A stretch of 64,000 nucleotides of DNA from Streptococcus pacificus (GCF_016481305.1 NZ_JAENBO010000007.1:1-64000), one strand, 5' to 3'. Shown: positions 18,582 through 28,241, counted from the stretch's first letter. Notes: generated by a model from the sequence alone, not told the origin. A program made the numbers and translations.

Positions 18582-21080
18582 TTAGTTTTTGTTTTTTTGT
18601 TTTCTATAAATAAATATCCCTGAAAGACTGATAATTACTATCCCAAAAATGATAAGCCAACTATTGTTAGTTTCTCCTGTTTTAGGAAGTTTAGGTTTTT
18701 TGTTTGTTGTTGAAGTAGTTGTAGTTGGCTCTTGTGTTGTTGTTGAAGTAGTCGTAGTGGGCTCTTGCGTTGTCGTTGAAGTAGTCGTAGTTGGCTCTTG
18801 TGTTGTCGTTGAAGTAGTCGTAGTTGGCTCTTGTGTTGTTGTTGTTGAAGTAGTCGTGGTTGGCTCTTGTGTTGTCGTTGAAGTAGTCGTGGTTGGCTCT
18901 TGTGTTGTCGTTGATGTAGTTGTTGTTGGCTCTTGTGTTGTTGAAGTAGTCGTAGTGGGCTCTTCTGTTGTCGTAGTAGTCGTAGTGGACTCTTCTGTTG
19001 TCGTAGTAGTTGTCGTTTCAAAAGTATTTTCAAATGGAAGATTTTCAACTGAATCGACAACTGCCACTAGGTTACCCTTACCATCGTCTGTTATTGTGAT
19101 AGTAACTTGGTAGATAGTGTTATCATAAGTAACACCTTCAGCAGCTCCAGCCACTTCTGAAACAGTATAATTAAATACGCCTGTTTCGGTAAATGTTAAC
19201 TCATTAAAGGTTATGGTACCATCTGCCAAGTTTTTAGCTGTAGATACCACTTGTCCATTTTGATCTTTAAGTTCAAAGGTAAACTCTTCATCTTTTAAAC
19301 TGCGACCAACTAATGATTTACTTGCTTTAATAACTACTTTCGTTTCTAAAGGATTATAAACATTTGTGAAAGTTGGTTTTTCAGAAGTAATGTTAGCCAT
19401 TAATTTACCATCAAAGTTAGCATCATCTCCAGCTTCATTAGGCACTTTTGTTACTTCAACTGTCACAGATTTACTGGTTTTGTCATAGGTCACACCACCA
19501 AGATTACCAGCTTTTTCTTCTATAGTATATTGATAAGTCCCTTCCTTAGTCAATGTCAAATCAGAAAAGACAATTTTACCAGTTGCATCATTAGTAGCTG
19601 TTGCAACAACTGTGCCTGTCTCATCTTTAAGATCAAACTCAAACTCACCAGCGTTCAAAGGACGTCCTGTTAAGCTTTTTGTTGCCTCAATAGATAATGT
19701 CACTGCTTTTGGTTCTTTCTTCTTGTTGGTAATGGTACGAATGGCACCTTTATCTGAGACACTTACTTTGATAGGGTCACTAGTAATGATATAGCCATCT
19801 GGAGCTGTTACTTCTGTAATAGTGAATTCTCCTGCAGCCATTTCAGCCTCAGTAAATACAGGAGATTGTACCAATCCAGTATCGCTGTCAGTTGGTTTAA
19901 GCATTATTTCTGAACCATCAGGTTTTGTAATTTTAAAAATAGCGCCACCTAAACGTTCTCCGGTTTCTTCGTCAGTCTTATAGATGGTAATGCGATTTCC
20001 TGTTTCAATAATGATGTTACCACCTGATGTGATTTTGCTAAGACGTGATGTTCTTCTAACTGTTTCTTCTTTATCATCAACAATTTTTACAACACCCTCA
20101 TTTGATGTAAGTGTCGCTGTGTTAATCACTGTCGAACCATCTCCAGGTGCAGTTGTGTCGTAATTAATATAGTGTGGTTTTGTTGGATCTGTGAAGGTAA
20201 TATCAAAAGCTGTTAAGTTATCGTTATAAACAATTGTATAACCTTCGCCTTCCTTAAGCACTTCTAAATTAGTAAGGGACCAAGATTGTGTTAAACCGTC
20301 GCCTCTTGTAACCACCAATGATTCTGGAATAAATTTCATTGGTGCGCCATTTTCATCAATTTGATCATGCATCACAAGAGAAGTATAAGGTTTTTGAGAA
20401 GCATTAACACGGGCTCTCCAAGAATGAACAAATTGACCATTCTTTTCATTTAAAAAACCACTATACTTAGCAAGATTTTCTTTGGCCACTGCTGCTGAAT
20501 TATCTTCTCTTGGAAAAGGATTTCTACTAGAGATAATCACATCCAAAGTGCCACCTTCTTTAATGTTATTAAAAGTAACTTTCTCCTCTTTCAACAATTC
20601 TTGGACACGCATTGTGACAAAGAATGTTCCTTTAATGTTTATAATATCGGTTCTTTTTTTAACATCTTTATACTCTTCTAAGTTTTTCAGAGTAATCTTT
20701 GCTTTACCACCTGGTGTTGCCCCTGCTTTTTCAACAACAATCTCTCCAATTTCAATTCCAGTATCAGAATCAAGCAAAGCTATTGTTTCATTTTTTACTT
20801 CTATTGGTGAAGGGATATCCAAAACAAAGTAATCACCATCTGCCACCTTATTGCCATAATTAGACAAATCAAATCCAATTTGTAGCTGATAATCACTATT
20901 AGTTGTTAGAGTATATACACCATTAGCATTTTTTGGTTCTTGATCATTATAGCTATTCCAGATAATAATATCTGAAACAACTTGAGTTAGTTCTTTTGCT
21001 TCAACCGTATTAGCTGATACAAACATGATACTTAAAAATGTAAGAAAAGCTGCAAGAGCTGTTTTTATAAAATTTTTCAT
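18582..21080 (-). CDS. LPXTG adhesin with pilin-type isopeptide domains
   Basis: The 832-residue protein has a signal peptide at 1-28. The N-terminal adhesin-like beta domains (about 30-340) contain the conserved SRNPFPREDN and VHSWRARV stretches. A SpaA/Cna-B domain follows (about 360-455: ITIYKTDEETGERLGGAIFK, ITEVTAPDGY). Then come two Spy0128/FctA-type isopeptide domains (about 460-575 and 580-690: ATKSLTGRPL, ASKSLVGRSL, each ending FxNVYNP or FENTF). A Thr stalk with seven QEP units leads to LPKTGETNN and an anchor. The SD is AAAGGA with long spacing (about 12 nt). FctA-type domains are typical of pilus backbones, but no sortase is adjacent, so I read this as a single-chain adhesin. Confidence 0.9.
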   Translation of the reverse strand: MKNFIKTALAAFLTFLSIMFVSANTVEAKELTQVVSDIIIWNSYNDQEPKNANGVYTLTTNSDYQLQIGFDLSNYGNKVADGDYFVLDIPSPIEVKNETIALLDSDTGIEIGEIVVEKAGATPGGKAKITLKNLEEYKDVKKRTDIINIKGTFFVTMRVQELLKEEKVTFNNIKEGGTLDVIISSRNPFPREDNSAAVAKENLAKYSGFLNEKNGQFVHSWRARVNASQKPYTSLVMHDQIDENGAPMKFIPESLVVTRGDGLTQSWSLTNLEVLKEGEGYTIVYNDNLTAFDITFTDPTKPHYINYDTTAPGDGSTVINTATLTSNEGVVKIVDDKEETVRRTSRLSKITSGGNIIIETGNRITIYKTDEETGERLGGAIFKITKPDGSEIMLKPTDSDTGLVQSPVFTEAEMAAGEFTITEVTAPDGYIITSDPIKVSVSDKGAIRTITNKKKEPKAVTLSIEATKSLTGRPLNAGEFEFDLKDETGTVVATATNDATGKIVFSDLTLTKEGTYQYTIEEKAGNLGGVTYDKTSKSVTVEVTKVPNEAGDDANFDGKLMANITSEKPTFTNVYNPLETKVVIKASKSLVGRSLKDEEFTFELKDQNGQVVSTAKNLADGTITFNELTFTETGVFNYTVSEVAGAAEGVTYDNTIYQVTITITDDGKGNLVAVVDSVENLPFENTFETTTTTTTEESTTTTTTTEEPTTTTSTTQEPTTTTSTTTQEPTTTTSTTTQEPTTTTSTTTTQEPTTTTSTTTQEPTTTTSTTTQEPTTTTSTTTQEPTTTTSTTNKKPKLPKTGETNNSWLIIFGIVIISLSGIFIYRKQKNKN
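18700..19020 (-). repeat. 33-bp tandem repeat coding for the TTTTSTTTQEP stalk
   Basis: About nine units of roughly 33 bp are present: EES, EEP, then seven QEP. One unit is 3 bp longer (an extra Thr codon) and some are shorter. The unit length equals that of the convergent adhesin array at 17734-18044, but codon choice differs, so the two arrays are not recent copies of each other. Confidence 0.85.
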
Positions 21081-21305
21081 TATGTTACGTTCCTTTCTAA
21101 CGTAAACTTTAAAACCTGCTTTCAGTAAAAAGCTTAGATTTAAAGAAGTTTCAATTAAAGATACCTAATTGAAATGGTTTCTAGTAAAGAATTTAACCTC
21201 TCAGTTTTAATTTGCTTTACCAATAATTATAGTGATAAATTTTGATTAGTTAGTATCACTTTTGGCATAAATCTTTTAAAACTCTCAAACTCTTATCAAT
21301 CAAAT

Positions 21306-22196
21306 CTAAGGTCTGTAGACCTTCAAATGAGATGGTAAGACTTTAATAGTAATGGGTAATTGGTCACCTTCATCACCATCAACGTTGACAGTTAATTGCT
21401 CATCAGTCTCCTCTAGTGCTATCTCTAATTCTTTTGGTGTTTCATAACCAATACGTTGATTAGAATTATCGACACCAAACAAAAGACTTGGAACAGACTG
21501 AAGTGTTTCTAATAAATTTGAGTCTTTCAAATAAACAAAATGTATTAACCCATCATTAACTTCAGCTTCAGGTAAGAGATGTTCAAAGCCACCAATCGAA
21601 TTGGTTAAGCCGATTAACAAGGTGCTGCTTTCAATTGTTTTTTCAGTTCCATCAACCAACACTTTGAATTTATAAGATTGATGGTCTAATAAACTTTTAA
21701 ATCCTGACACAAAGTAAGCCATTTTGCCTAGTTTGGTTTTATCTTCTGACTCCACGTCGTTGATAGCTTCTGGGATTGTTCCTACCGCAACAACATTCAT
21801 AAAGTAGGAATCATTGATTTTACCAATATCTAAGGGGTGTAAATGGTCAAAGTCAATCGCATTAATCGCTTCTTCTGGATCTAGTGGAATACCTAAAGCA
21901 CGCGCCAAATCATTAACCGTTCCTAACGGGAAAAAGCCAAAATTAGGACGATAATCTTCTTCGGCAAGACCACTAATTCCTTCATTTACAGTCCCATCAC
22001 CACCCATAACAAAGACACTATCGAATTTTTCTTTTGCTGCTTCTTTGGCAAAATCTTTCGCATCACCACCTTTTTTAGTGTGTTTTACCACAACATCATC
22101 AAAGTAGGTCGCAAGTTTGTCCTTAGCAAGGGTTTCAAATTCCTTAGCTTTTTCACCACCCGAGCTAGGATTTACAACTAATAATACTCGTTTCAT
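21306..22196 (-). CDS. Diacylglycerol/lipid kinase family protein (YegS/DagK-like)
   Basis: This is an ATP-dependent kinase of the DAGK catalytic family, probably phosphorylating diacylglycerol or a related lipid at the membrane. With the start at 22196 (MKRVLLVVNPSSGG) it has 296 residues. Hallmarks are NPSSGG (residues 9-14), GGDGTVNEGISGL and LGTVNDLARALG. The start has SD AAGGAG; an upstream extension to 22241 lies in the pepO end region and is not supported. It lies 13 nt after the pepO stop, so the two form an operon. Confidence 0.88.
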   Translation of the reverse strand: MKRVLLVVNPSSGGEKAKEFETLAKDKLATYFDDVVVKHTKKGGDAKDFAKEAAKEKFDSVFVMGGDGTVNEGISGLAEEDYRPNFGFFPLGTVNDLARALGIPLDPEEAINAIDFDHLHPLDIGKINDSYFMNVVAVGTIPEAINDVESEDKTKLGKMAYFVSGFKSLLDHQSYKFKVLVDGTEKTIESSTLLIGLTNSIGGFEHLLPEAEVNDGLIHFVYLKDSNLLETLQSVPSLLFGVDNSNQRIGYETPKELEIALEETDEQLTVNVDGDEGDQLPITIKVLPSHLKVYRP

Positions 22197-22209
22197 TTTT
22201 TCTCCTTTA

Positions 22210-24105
22210 TTACCAAATAATGATACGGTCTTTTTTGTCACGCCACATATTATCCGTTTCTTTTACATCAAAAGTTGTAAAGAAATCATCAAAATTGGCT
22301 ACCTGAATATTGGTCCTCAAATGGCCTGGTGCATGAACGTCAACGCTAGCAAGCATTTGCATGTATTCTTCACGTGCTTTCATACGCCAGATTCTCGCAA
22401 AATTGACAAAGTAATCTTCTGCTGAAAAGTCTGCTTCTTTTTTGGCTGCTTCTAAAGCACAAGCTAAACCACCCAAGTCCGCTACATTTTCAGAAACAGT
22501 TAATTTACCATTAACCTTAGCTCCATGAGATTCTTGACCATCAAACTGAGCAACTACCTTGTCTGTTCTTTCCTTAAAGGCTGCATAGTCCTCTTTTGTC
22601 CACCAATCATTCAAACTACCATTTTCATCAAAAGAAGCACCATTAGTATCAAAAGCATGGGAGATTTCATGAGCAATCACTGCACCGATACCACCATAGT
22701 TAGCAGACGAGCTTTGTTCTAACGAATAAAATGGTTCCTGAAGAATGGCTGCTGGAAAGACAATTTGATTTTGTTGTGGGTCATAATAAGCGTTCACCAT
22801 GTGAGCAGGCATGTGCCATTCCTTACGATTAACCGGTTTATTCCACTTGCTCCAAGAATAAGCAATTGAAATTTCAGCTAGTTTTTGCGCATTTTCTATC
22901 AAACTAAGCTGATCATCAATGATTTTTTGAGCATAAGTTTCAGGTAATTCTTCTGGATAGCCGATATGCGGTGTAATCACATTAAGTTTAGTGATGGCTT
23001 TTTGGCGTGTTTCCTCTTGTAGCCAGTCATTTTTTTCTAAACGATCCTTATAAACTTGAATCATAGTTGCCACTTTTTTCTCAACATCAGCCTTAGCCTC
23101 AGGGGAGAATTTTTCACCGGCATACCACAAGCCAAGTGCTTGGTTATATGGCCCTTGAGCAAGATAATAGGCTGCTTTTTTCTTGTCCATCGCTTGAGGT
23201 GTTCCTGAAATCGCACGTTGGTACTCGCCTGATAAGACACGAATCTCATCTGTTAGGTAAGAGGTCCAGTTAAGTGCTGCACCAGAAAGCAATACCGCCT
23301 TTAAAGCAGGCCAGTTCTTTTCTGAGTAAAATTCATTAGCAAATTCTGTCCAGAAACGTTCCTCGGGAACAATAATCTTATCTGGTACTTGGCCTAAAAT
23401 TTCTTTGAAAAAGTCATCCAAAGGGAGTTCTGGTACTAACTTGGTAAAGTCAGACCATTCATAAGGGTGATATAACTTGGCATATTCAGATGATTCTTCA
23501 CTTGATAAGACGTACTTAGCTAGCTTGGCATCAAGAGCAATCATCTTATCTAACATATCTTTTATTTCTGCTTCTGAAAAACCAAATAAAGGCAACAATT
23601 TTTCCTTGTTTTTACGCCATATTGCCAGTAATTCTTTTCCTCTTTCATTATCCTCATCATAGAAGGTGGTATCCGGTAAAATGGTTCCAGGAGCATAAGC
23701 CCAAAGTACATTAATTCTTGCATCCATAAAATCTGGTGAAGTACCAAATGGCATTAAGTTGGGTTTACCTTGCATCTCAAGACTTGCAAGCTTTTGAGTA
23801 AACTCTTCAAAACTTGTCATTTCCTGATATTCTTTGATAAGAGGCATAGCAGGAGCAACCCCTAGTTTTTCTCTTGTCTCAAAATCAGAGATTAGGTGAT
23901 GGAATTTGACAAAGTTTTTTAAAATAGCATCGTTAGGGATGTCTTTGCCCTCTAACCAACCATCAGTTGTTTTAAGCATGAGCTTTTCAATATCATCTGC
24001 CAAGTCATAAAAACCACCTGTTCCTGGCTTATCATCTGGTATCACGGCAGTCTCAATCCACTCTCCGTTGACACCATTGTAAAAATCATCTTGTAATCGA
24101 ACCAT
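22210..24105 (-). CDS. pepO: M13-family endopeptidase O
   Basis: The 631-residue zinc metallopeptidase resembles neprilysin and lacks a signal peptide, as in streptococcal PepO. The zinc site HEISHAFD (about residue 478) and the downstream ENVADLGG glutamate (about 530) are intact. The upstream substrate-binding motif NAYYDP is present. In other streptococci PepO is found in cytosol and outside the cell, and cleaves peptides including signalling peptides; that role is not shown here. The SD is GAGG, 8 nt before the ATG. It is the first gene of an operon with the lipid kinase. Confidence 0.95.
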   Translation of the reverse strand: MVRLQDDFYNGVNGEWIETAVIPDDKPGTGGFYDLADDIEKLMLKTTDGWLEGKDIPNDAILKNFVKFHHLISDFETREKLGVAPAMPLIKEYQEMTSFEEFTQKLASLEMQGKPNLMPFGTSPDFMDARINVLWAYAPGTILPDTTFYDEDNERGKELLAIWRKNKEKLLPLFGFSEAEIKDMLDKMIALDAKLAKYVLSSEESSEYAKLYHPYEWSDFTKLVPELPLDDFFKEILGQVPDKIIVPEERFWTEFANEFYSEKNWPALKAVLLSGAALNWTSYLTDEIRVLSGEYQRAISGTPQAMDKKKAAYYLAQGPYNQALGLWYAGEKFSPEAKADVEKKVATMIQVYKDRLEKNDWLQEETRQKAITKLNVITPHIGYPEELPETYAQKIIDDQLSLIENAQKLAEISIAYSWSKWNKPVNRKEWHMPAHMVNAYYDPQQNQIVFPAAILQEPFYSLEQSSSANYGGIGAVIAHEISHAFDTNGASFDENGSLNDWWTKEDYAAFKERTDKVVAQFDGQESHGAKVNGKLTVSENVADLGGLACALEAAKKEADFSAEDYFVNFARIWRMKAREEYMQMLASVDVHAPGHLRTNIQVANFDDFFTTFDVKETDNMWRDKKDRIIIW

Positions 24106-24206
24106 ATATCGACCTCAATTTCTATTAATATTATTTTCTATTTTATCAAAAAAGGGCATAAAACGCATACTAAATACTTATTATTTCAATAAAATACAGC
24201 CTATGG

Positions 24207-24212
24207 TATACT
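24207..24212 (+). promoter_or_regulatory. -10 box of the CYTH gene
   Basis: TATACT preceded by TGG (extended -10) lies 25 nt before the TTG start. A weak -35 (TTTCAA) is 17 nt upstream. The promoter is divergent from pepO. Confidence 0.6.
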
Positions 24213-24237
24213 GATTAAAAGTGAAAGGATAATTATC

Positions 24238-24753
24238 TTGGCAAAAAATATCGAAATGAAGGCACGCATCGCTGATTATCAAAAAACAAAACAATTATTT
24301 TATCAATTAACAAAAGTTGAACCGGTTATTCTAAATCAACGTGACACCTTTTACCATTGCTTTTTTGGTCGCCTCAAATTTCGTCAAATTAATGATAAAG
24401 AAAATGAGTTGATTTTTTATCAGCGCCCAGACCACTCAACTGCAAAACTCTCCAACTACAAAGTATGGCAGATTGCGCAACCAAAATTACTGGACTGGTT
24501 TTTAGGAATGGTTTTGGGACGAGTTGGGGTTGTTGAAAAGACGCGCCTGCTATTTCTAAAAGATAATGTCCGCTTTCATTTAGACCATGTTAAGAACCTT
24601 GGTGATTTTGTTGAATTAGAATACATGGTTTTGGATGATGAGCCACTAGCACAAGCGCAAGAAAAGGTAGATGTTATTCTTAAAAAACTAGCTATCCCGG
24701 ATGAAGATTATGTTTCCATTGCCTATATTGATTTGTTAAAACAGAATAAATAA
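24238..24753 (+). CDS. CYTH-domain protein (CyaB/thiamine-triphosphatase-like)
   Basis: The 171-residue protein starts at TTG with SD AAAGGA 8 nt upstream. The N-terminal IEMKARI motif is the CYTH triphosphate/metal-binding signature, followed by Arg/Lys strands (GRLKFRQI, FYQRPDHS) and an acidic strand (LGDFVELEYMV) that complete the tunnel fold. Class IV adenylate cyclases, thiamine triphosphatases and inorganic triphosphatases share this fold. The substrate cannot be told from sequence, and in Firmicutes a phosphatase role is more usual than cyclase. Confidence 0.82.
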   Translation: MAKNIEMKARIADYQKTKQLFYQLTKVEPVILNQRDTFYHCFFGRLKFRQINDKENELIFYQRPDHSTAKLSNYKVWQIAQPKLLDWFLGMVLGRVGVVEKTRLLFLKDNVRFHLDHVKNLGDFVELEYMVLDDEPLAQAQEKVDVILKKLAIPDEDYVSIAYIDLLKQNK

Positions 24754-24756
24754 AAA

Positions 24757-24786
24757 AGCGTCTGGAACAAAAGTGTCCAGACGTTT
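24757..24786 (+). terminator. Terminator of the CYTH gene
   Basis: An 8-bp stem (CGTCTGGA with TCCAGACG) has a 9-nt loop. The T tract is poor (TTTCACTTT). Confidence 0.55.
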
Positions 24787-24918
24787 CACTTTCTAGTTGC
24801 CTATATTAATAATAGCTAGAAACCACAATAAACTAATCACGCTATTTTTGTCTGACACCACTATTTTAAGGTTAATCCTACTGATAGAAAAGGATTATAG
24901 CTTATCATACTTTTTAAT

Positions 24919-24953
24919 AATTAACAGTTAAATCAACTATTTAACTGTTAATT
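24919..24953. promoter_or_regulatory. 15-bp perfect inverted repeat upstream of the M14 peptidase
   Basis: AATTAACAGTTAAAT and its exact complement are separated by CAACT. No T run follows, so it is not a terminator. It lies about 30 bp upstream of the -10 and next to a cre-like site, so an operator is likely. The regulator is unknown. Confidence 0.55.
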
Positions 24954-24964
24954 CTATCACATAA

Positions 24965-24988
24965 TGTAAGCGCTTTTAATGTTAAAAT
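24965..24988 (+). promoter_or_regulatory. cre-like site and -10 box of the M14 peptidase gene
   Basis: TGTAAGCGCTTTTA (24965-24978) matches the CcpA catabolite-responsive element with one mismatch in the last positions. It overlaps the expected -35 region of TAAAAT (24983-24988). Binding there would repress in good carbon supply. Confidence 0.6.
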
Positions 24989-25031
24989 ACAAGTGAATTC
25001 AGCTTAATTTTAACTTAAAGGAGGATATTTC

Positions 25032-28000
25032 ATGGTGAAAAAACGACGTTTACCTAAAAGCATTGTAGGCCTATCGGCATCATTCTTATTAGCCTTAATG
25101 GCAGAAGGGATTATTACCCCTGTTCAAGCAAATGATGAGCAACCATCTGTTGCTACAACTACGCAGATAGAAAAACCATCTGAACCAACTGATAATCATA
25201 TTAATGTTGAACAAGCTGCTGAATTCACCCCTAACGCAGAAAGCACTGAACAAGAGGCACCTTTAAAAACTGCCGTTGATACCAGTGCCCCACAAATAGA
25301 AACTGCCCTTCAAAACGAGCCTGTTTCAGAAGTCGCTATTGTTGAAGAAGCGCCTATAGCTGAACAAGAGGCAGTGGCACCTATCACATTAGAAGAACAA
25401 ACGGTTTATCTTTCAGAAGCAAATGACGTCACTATTACTCTTAAAACACCTGAAACAGAGATAAATTGGCAAATAAATGGTCTGCCTGATAAAACTTATG
25501 TTATTGAAGATGGCACCTTTACGGGAGAACAATTACTCAATGTCTCTGATGTTCAAACTGCTAACGATCAGTATCAAGCCAATCTCACAATCAAACCACT
25601 TTTAGGAGAGGATTTGGGGCTCCGTTGGCCAAATAATATCAGAAGAAGTTTCCGTGATTATATGGGAACCTATGTTTTAGAAGGTCGTAATGCCGCTGGT
25701 GAACTCATCGCTCAAAAACCACTCGTTTTTCGACCATATCAAAGCTATCAAACCTATGAAGAAATGGTGGCCTTCGTAGATAATACCATGGCTGATCATG
25801 CTAATGATCGTTACGTTGGTTTAGAAATTATTGGTAAGAGTGCTCAAGGACGAGATTTGAGAATGGGTATTGTTGCTGATAAAGAAACCGACATCTCAGA
25901 TTACCTTGATCATTTTACACCTCAAATGTTGCAGGACCCAGCTAGTCTTATCAAACAAATTGCTGATGGGAAACTTGATTATAAGGTTCCTATTATCATC
26001 AACAACACTCATGCTGATGAGCAACCTGGTATTGATATCATTGCCTTTCTCTTTAATGATTTTGCTACCAAAGACACCGTTAGTTACCAAACACTAGATG
26101 CCAATCAAAATAAGGTATCTGTCTTATTGAACGTTAAGGATTTGCTTAAACACGCTATTTTAATCTTTAACTTCACCGAAAATCCTGATGGTGATCTATT
26201 AAATACTCGTTCCTTAGCTAACGGTATTGACCCTAATAGAGATGCCGGATATCAAGCCAATCCAGAAACACGCGCCATTGCTGCTCAAATTTCAAAATGG
26301 AACCCTGCATCATTATATGATATTCACGGCTTTGTTAAAGAATTTTTAATCGAACCTGCGACACCGCCACATGATCTTAACTTTGAGTATGATTTATTAG
26401 AAAAAACCATGCTTGAACAAGCAAAAACAATGGGTACTGCTGGTATTTCTAGCTCCAAATACACTAGCTTTATCATCCCAAGACTTGATTATGGTGCTGG
26501 TTGGGATGATGCCTTCTCAGGCTATACTGCCGTTTACTCTATGCACCATGGGGTGTTAGGCCATACCGTTGAGATTCCTGAGATGAACCAAGAATCCTTC
26601 TATGCAGGCTATGCAGCCGTTTTAGCTGGTATCAACTACAATATCCAAAATAAAGATGAGATTACAACGAACCGCCTTAACTATTACCTCAGAGGCATCA
26701 ATAAGATTGAAGATAAAAAAGCTGAAAATCAATTTATTGATCCTAATGGCAATGTTGTTGGCCGCCCTAAGGGAGACAATCCTAAGTTCTTCCCAGACTA
26801 TTATGTTATTCCAATGGGACTTTCAAAAGAAAGTGATAGTCAACAAGCTTTTGAGATGATTGCTTATTTAAAACGCAATGGTGTTATCGTTAATGAATTA
26901 ACCAAAGATGTTGGCAACTATCAAAAAGGTGACCTCGTTATTGACATGGCGCAAGCAAAACGTGGCTATGCTAATCACGTTCTCTACAAAGGAAATGATG
27001 AATCTGCTTGGCCAGAAATGTACGCAGAAGTAGTCATGAATTTCCCTGCTATGAGAGGATTTAAAGCAGAAGCTGTCTTTAGTGAAAACCTCTTTAAAGA
27101 TGTACTAGGGCAACCAACGCATCAAATGGCTCCTAGATCTGTTGTTGATCCAAAAGCAAGCTACTATATGATTCATAACAATTCTCTCAGTAGCATTCAA
27201 GCAGTTAATACTCTCTTAAAACAAGGAGGAAAAGTTTTCTTAACGACTGATGGTTATGTTGTAAAAACGCCTGATTTTAGTCGTTTATTAACTGATTTTG
27301 CCTTGTTGGGAACACCTCTTTATAACAAAGAACCAATGGGTATCCCACTTAAACCAATGAAAATCTATGCTCCAGGTAATCCAAATAGAAGTCTTGGTTA
27401 TCCTTCTGTTTCTGAAGCAACCTTATCGCTCACTCAAATGGGATTTGAAATTGTTGATAGCCTTGATGAGGCAGATGTTCTTGTTTTGGATAGCAATCAA
27501 TTTGATAAGGACCTGCTTGGTAAAAAACCAACCCTTATTATTGGTGGCTCTGCCATGAGAAAACTTGAAAGACTTGGTGTCTTAGATGGTTTTGATGCTG
27601 AAACACTGGATAACGGTAACTCCTATGAAGGTCTCCTAAGAGCTCTTGTTGATAAAACCAATCCACTCTCTAGTGGTTATCGTGCCAACGATCTTGTCTA
27701 CTCTAACTCAGGTAGCTGGATTAAATCACTACCTCCAACCTTCAAACAATTGCTATCAGTGTCACCTGATAATGATTTTTACATTTCAGGTTGGTGGCCA
27801 GGTCACGATGCTGTTAAGGGACAAATCATGGCAATTGATGGTACTTACATGGATCAGCCACTATTTGTCTATGCCGGCAATCCAATGAATAAACTTCACA
27901 CCCTCTACTTCTATCGCTGGGTAAGTAACGCTATCTTGCGTGGTGAACTCACAGACTTTAAAGTATTGGCAGAAACGCCTGATAATGATGTGACGGTTAT

Positions 28001-28175
28001 TGAACATCACCATACTCAAATGGCGATCAGTAATCAACCTATGGCAAGTCAACCAACAGCGGCTACTCTACCAAATACAGGTGATGAAACGACCGTTGTT
28101 TGGGGATTAATCGGTCTAGCAGCAACAGCTAGCTCTGGTCTTTTAGCCTTCAAATGGAAAAAAGAATACGAATAA
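25032..28175 (+). CDS. Cell-wall-anchored M14 zinc carboxypeptidase
   Basis: The 1047-residue protein has a signal peptide of about 34 residues and a Glu/Pro/Thr-rich spacer (about 35-115). The M14 catalytic domain occupies about 230-530. Zinc ligands are HADE (His327, Glu330) and His432 in DIHG. The substrate Asn-Arg site is DPNRDAG (about 402), and the catalytic Glu514 is in TVEIPE. A long C-terminal domain, possibly a class-I glutamine-amidotransferase-like fold, precedes LPNTGDE, a membrane segment and KWKKEYE. All catalytic residues are present, so it is probably an active peptidase on host peptides or peptidoglycan stems. SD AAAGGAGG is strong. It has its own promoter with a palindrome and a cre-like site. 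Confidence 0.9.
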   Translation: MVKKRRLPKSIVGLSASFLLALMAEGIITPVQANDEQPSVATTTQIEKPSEPTDNHINVEQAAEFTPNAESTEQEAPLKTAVDTSAPQIETALQNEPVSEVAIVEEAPIAEQEAVAPITLEEQTVYLSEANDVTITLKTPETEINWQINGLPDKTYVIEDGTFTGEQLLNVSDVQTANDQYQANLTIKPLLGEDLGLRWPNNIRRSFRDYMGTYVLEGRNAAGELIAQKPLVFRPYQSYQTYEEMVAFVDNTMADHANDRYVGLEIIGKSAQGRDLRMGIVADKETDISDYLDHFTPQMLQDPASLIKQIADGKLDYKVPIIINNTHADEQPGIDIIAFLFNDFATKDTVSYQTLDANQNKVSVLLNVKDLLKHAILIFNFTENPDGDLLNTRSLANGIDPNRDAGYQANPETRAIAAQISKWNPASLYDIHGFVKEFLIEPATPPHDLNFEYDLLEKTMLEQAKTMGTAGISSSKYTSFIIPRLDYGAGWDDAFSGYTAVYSMHHGVLGHTVEIPEMNQESFYAGYAAVLAGINYNIQNKDEITTNRLNYYLRGINKIEDKKAENQFIDPNGNVVGRPKGDNPKFFPDYYVIPMGLSKESDSQQAFEMIAYLKRNGVIVNELTKDVGNYQKGDLVIDMAQAKRGYANHVLYKGNDESAWPEMYAEVVMNFPAMRGFKAEAVFSENLFKDVLGQPTHQMAPRSVVDPKASYYMIHNNSLSSIQAVNTLLKQGGKVFLTTDGYVVKTPDFSRLLTDFALLGTPLYNKEPMGIPLKPMKIYAPGNPNRSLGYPSVSEATLSLTQMGFEIVDSLDEADVLVLDSNQFDKDLLGKKPTLIIGGSAMRKLERLGVLDGFDAETLDNGNSYEGLLRALVDKTNPLSSGYRANDLVYSNSGSWIKSLPPTFKQLLSVSPDNDFYISGWWPGHDAVKGQIMAIDGTYMDQPLFVYAGNPMNKLHTLYFYRWVSNAILRGELTDFKVLAETPDNDVTVIEHHHTQMAISNQPMASQPTAATLPNTGDETTVVWGLIGLAATASSGLLAFKWKKEYE

Positions 28176-28241
28176 TCTCCCGACATAACAACAGTCATCT
28201 CTTAGTTATTAAGCTTCTCAAAGCTTTTCAATAAAATAGTT

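Noticed and set aside
17734-19020. Tandem repeats considered as a CRISPR array
   Set aside because: Units are contiguous, in frame with surface-protein genes, and lack spacers. No cas genes.
18649-19113. 154-codon plus-strand frame with VVVEVVVVGSC repeats
   Set aside because: Antisense shadow of the second Thr stalk.
18582-21080. Calling the FctA-type domain protein a pilus backbone
   Set aside because: No sortase C, tip or base pilin gene lies nearby, and the long Thr stalk suits a single-chain adhesin.
24238-24753. Calling the CYTH protein an adenylate cyclase
   Set aside because: The fold is shared with triphosphatases and no residue visible here decides the activity.
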